A stretch of 64,000 nucleotides of DNA from Takakia lepidozioides. Taxonomy: Eukaryota; Streptophyta; Takakiopsida; Takakiales; Takakiaceae. Shown one piece after another: positions 62,908-64,000 of this stretch; position 1 is the stretch's first letter, and each line of letters begins with the position of its first letter. A program made the position numbers and the translations under genes. The stretch covers positions 66,032,001 through 66,096,000 of the forward strand of contig CM060733.1 of NCBI GenBank assembly GCA_030704615.1, given 5' to 3'. Below the pieces are notes generated by a model. That model ran no database searches. It worked only from the letters and a program-made list of their open reading frames with translations, and was not told the origin of the DNA.

Positions 62908-63901
62908 TCACATGAAATTCAACGGGCTGGGTGCATTGCCGAAGAGGCTCAACCTCCAGCCACTGCCCAACATTGGGTTGTGAAGTAGTAGCACCACACT
63001 TAGCTGATAGGTAGCTGTGTATGTAGAAAAGTGGGGGCAGGGCTCGTTGTAAACTCCAGCAGTGATATCTCCTTTGGGGTACACATAAACTGCTAATGAC
63101 TTCAATTGCGATGACACATTGAAGGAGTTGAGAACATGGTTATCAATGTACCTTTCCAATGTAGTGCCAGTAACTCTGGTGCCCTCAACCTCCACTAGGT
63201 CCCTCCAAGATCTTCTCCCACCATTTTTGTCTCTATCCCCACTTCCATCACGGACATCAGTAAATGCATAGGGACCAAGAAGCTTCTGCTGATAGGGCAG
63301 GTTGGAATATGTCTCTTGCAAGACATTGTCCCCTTCACTGACTTCCTGTAGAATAGCTCTTTTGTGTCTTGATCATTTTGCGGGAGGTTGGCAGCTCATA
63401 TCGCTCAACGGATACATCCCCGATAGCCCAAAACGACCTCGGGTCAACAAAAGACTCTTCTGGCCCCCTTCGAGCTTCGGCTAAGCCTCCAATCTCCCAA
63501 CCAGAGGGCCCAGAGACGGATGCCTTTTTCTTGCTTTTGTTCTTCTGAATTGCAAGCCTGTGCCCAGTGTGACGGGCAACTTTAGAGGAGAGCAAAGATC
63601 GTTCGCAGCCATTCCAAAGCAGACGGATAGGTTCTCCATACAGTTTTGGTTTGAAAACATCAAACAACTCTTTTGTGAAATCTGTAGTATCTGGCACGGG
63701 AAGGCGCATGAACTTCTTCTTATACTTAATCCGGCAGTCTCTCTCTAGTATCATCAGCTCTAGTAAAAATGAACAGCTTTCAGGTGCGGGATTCCTCAGT
63801 TTCGGTGCAAAGATATCGCGCATGACGTCCAATGCTGCATTCTCCATAGTGGGATATCCAATGAGCGCCATGTAGTCAGTAACGCTCCGTGAGTAAGGCA
63901 T
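62908..63901 (-). pseudogene. Unknown protein, two frames
   Basis: Frame one (63901-63335) starts MPYSRSVTDYMALIGYPTM, then VMRDIFAPKLRNPAPESCSF, MRLPVPDTTDFTKELFDVF and a basic patch (AIQKNKSKKKASV). Frame two (63321-62908) continues YSNLPYQQKLLGPYAFTDVR, LERYIDNHVLNSFNVSSQLK and SLAVYVYPKGDITAGVYNEP. A one-base shift near 63325 would join them into about 325 residues. I recognise no family. It ends 50 bp before the PPR pseudogene on the same strand. Confidence 0.45.
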
Positions 63902-64000
63902 CGTCCTTCCGCCGTACTGAGTGCAAGCGTGTTGTGAGGGCAGTTAGAGACCTCCCGGGATTAGCACTGCCCTTCGGAAGCTTGTGTATGGAATACTATT

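Overview
The window is nuclear DNA from a eukaryote, most likely a plant of the streptophyte lineage. The support is spliced genes with GT-AG introns, a chromodomain-bearing Ty3/gypsy retrotransposon primed by a plant-type initiator-Met tRNA site, CACTA and MULE DNA transposons, and many pentatricopeptide (PPR) modules of the plant P-L-S kind. I cannot name the species: a bryophyte, lycophyte, fern or charophyte alga would all fit. Almost nothing here looks like a conserved single-copy host gene; the window is layers of nested transposable elements.

The oldest layer is a repeated block seen at four loci (about 0.3-17.7 kb, 19.5-27.0 kb, 37.0-40.5 kb, 46.4-56.6 kb). Each block has a spliced gene running one way, a non-coding array of palindromes in the middle, and a MULE-type transposase gene (or its 5' flank) running the other way. 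The spliced gene (called PM here; five copies or fragments, PM1-PM5) has a ParB/sulfiredoxin-like segment with a DGNHR motif. In the only copy that keeps its 3' half, it also has a circularly ordered amino-methyltransferase (motif IV-like DIPD, then motif I LDLICGTG). The arrays repeat every 53 bp and are built on a palindrome of about 26 bp. Two loci also carry an unknown 229-residue gene (ORF X) between two arrays. Together these look like parts of one modular mobile element, which I regard as the candidate new system.

Later layers cut into these blocks. Two chromovirus (gypsy) fragments, G1 (2.5-5.9 kb, minus) and G2 (27.0-31.5 kb, plus), lie inside PM copies and are complementary halves of one element type. 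A CACTA element (12426-16490) sits in MULE copy A with a 3-bp ATT duplication, and copy B shows the empty site. A second CACTA element (50171-55382) sits in MULE copy D with a CGT duplication, and copy A shows the empty site. CACTA sequences carry host-like cargo: PPR modules (tandemly amplified at 52.2-54.1 kb) and a short WWDNR exon resembling plant organellar single-stranded-DNA-binding proteins. A third CACTA (33.6-36.8 kb) keeps its own transposase domains.

There are also recent large duplications: 44.05-46.37 kb against 49.01-51.30 kb (direct) and 23.0-25.7 kb against 46.4-49.1 kb (inverted). The right end (56.6-63.9 kb) has a rearranged third gypsy fragment, a 36-bp minisatellite, a PPR pseudogene holding an aldehyde-oxidase/xanthine-dehydrogenase fragment, and an unknown broken gene. 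Nearly every coding copy has stops or frameshifts. The best-preserved reading frames are ORF X copy 2 and the methyltransferase exons at 32.2-33.6 kb.
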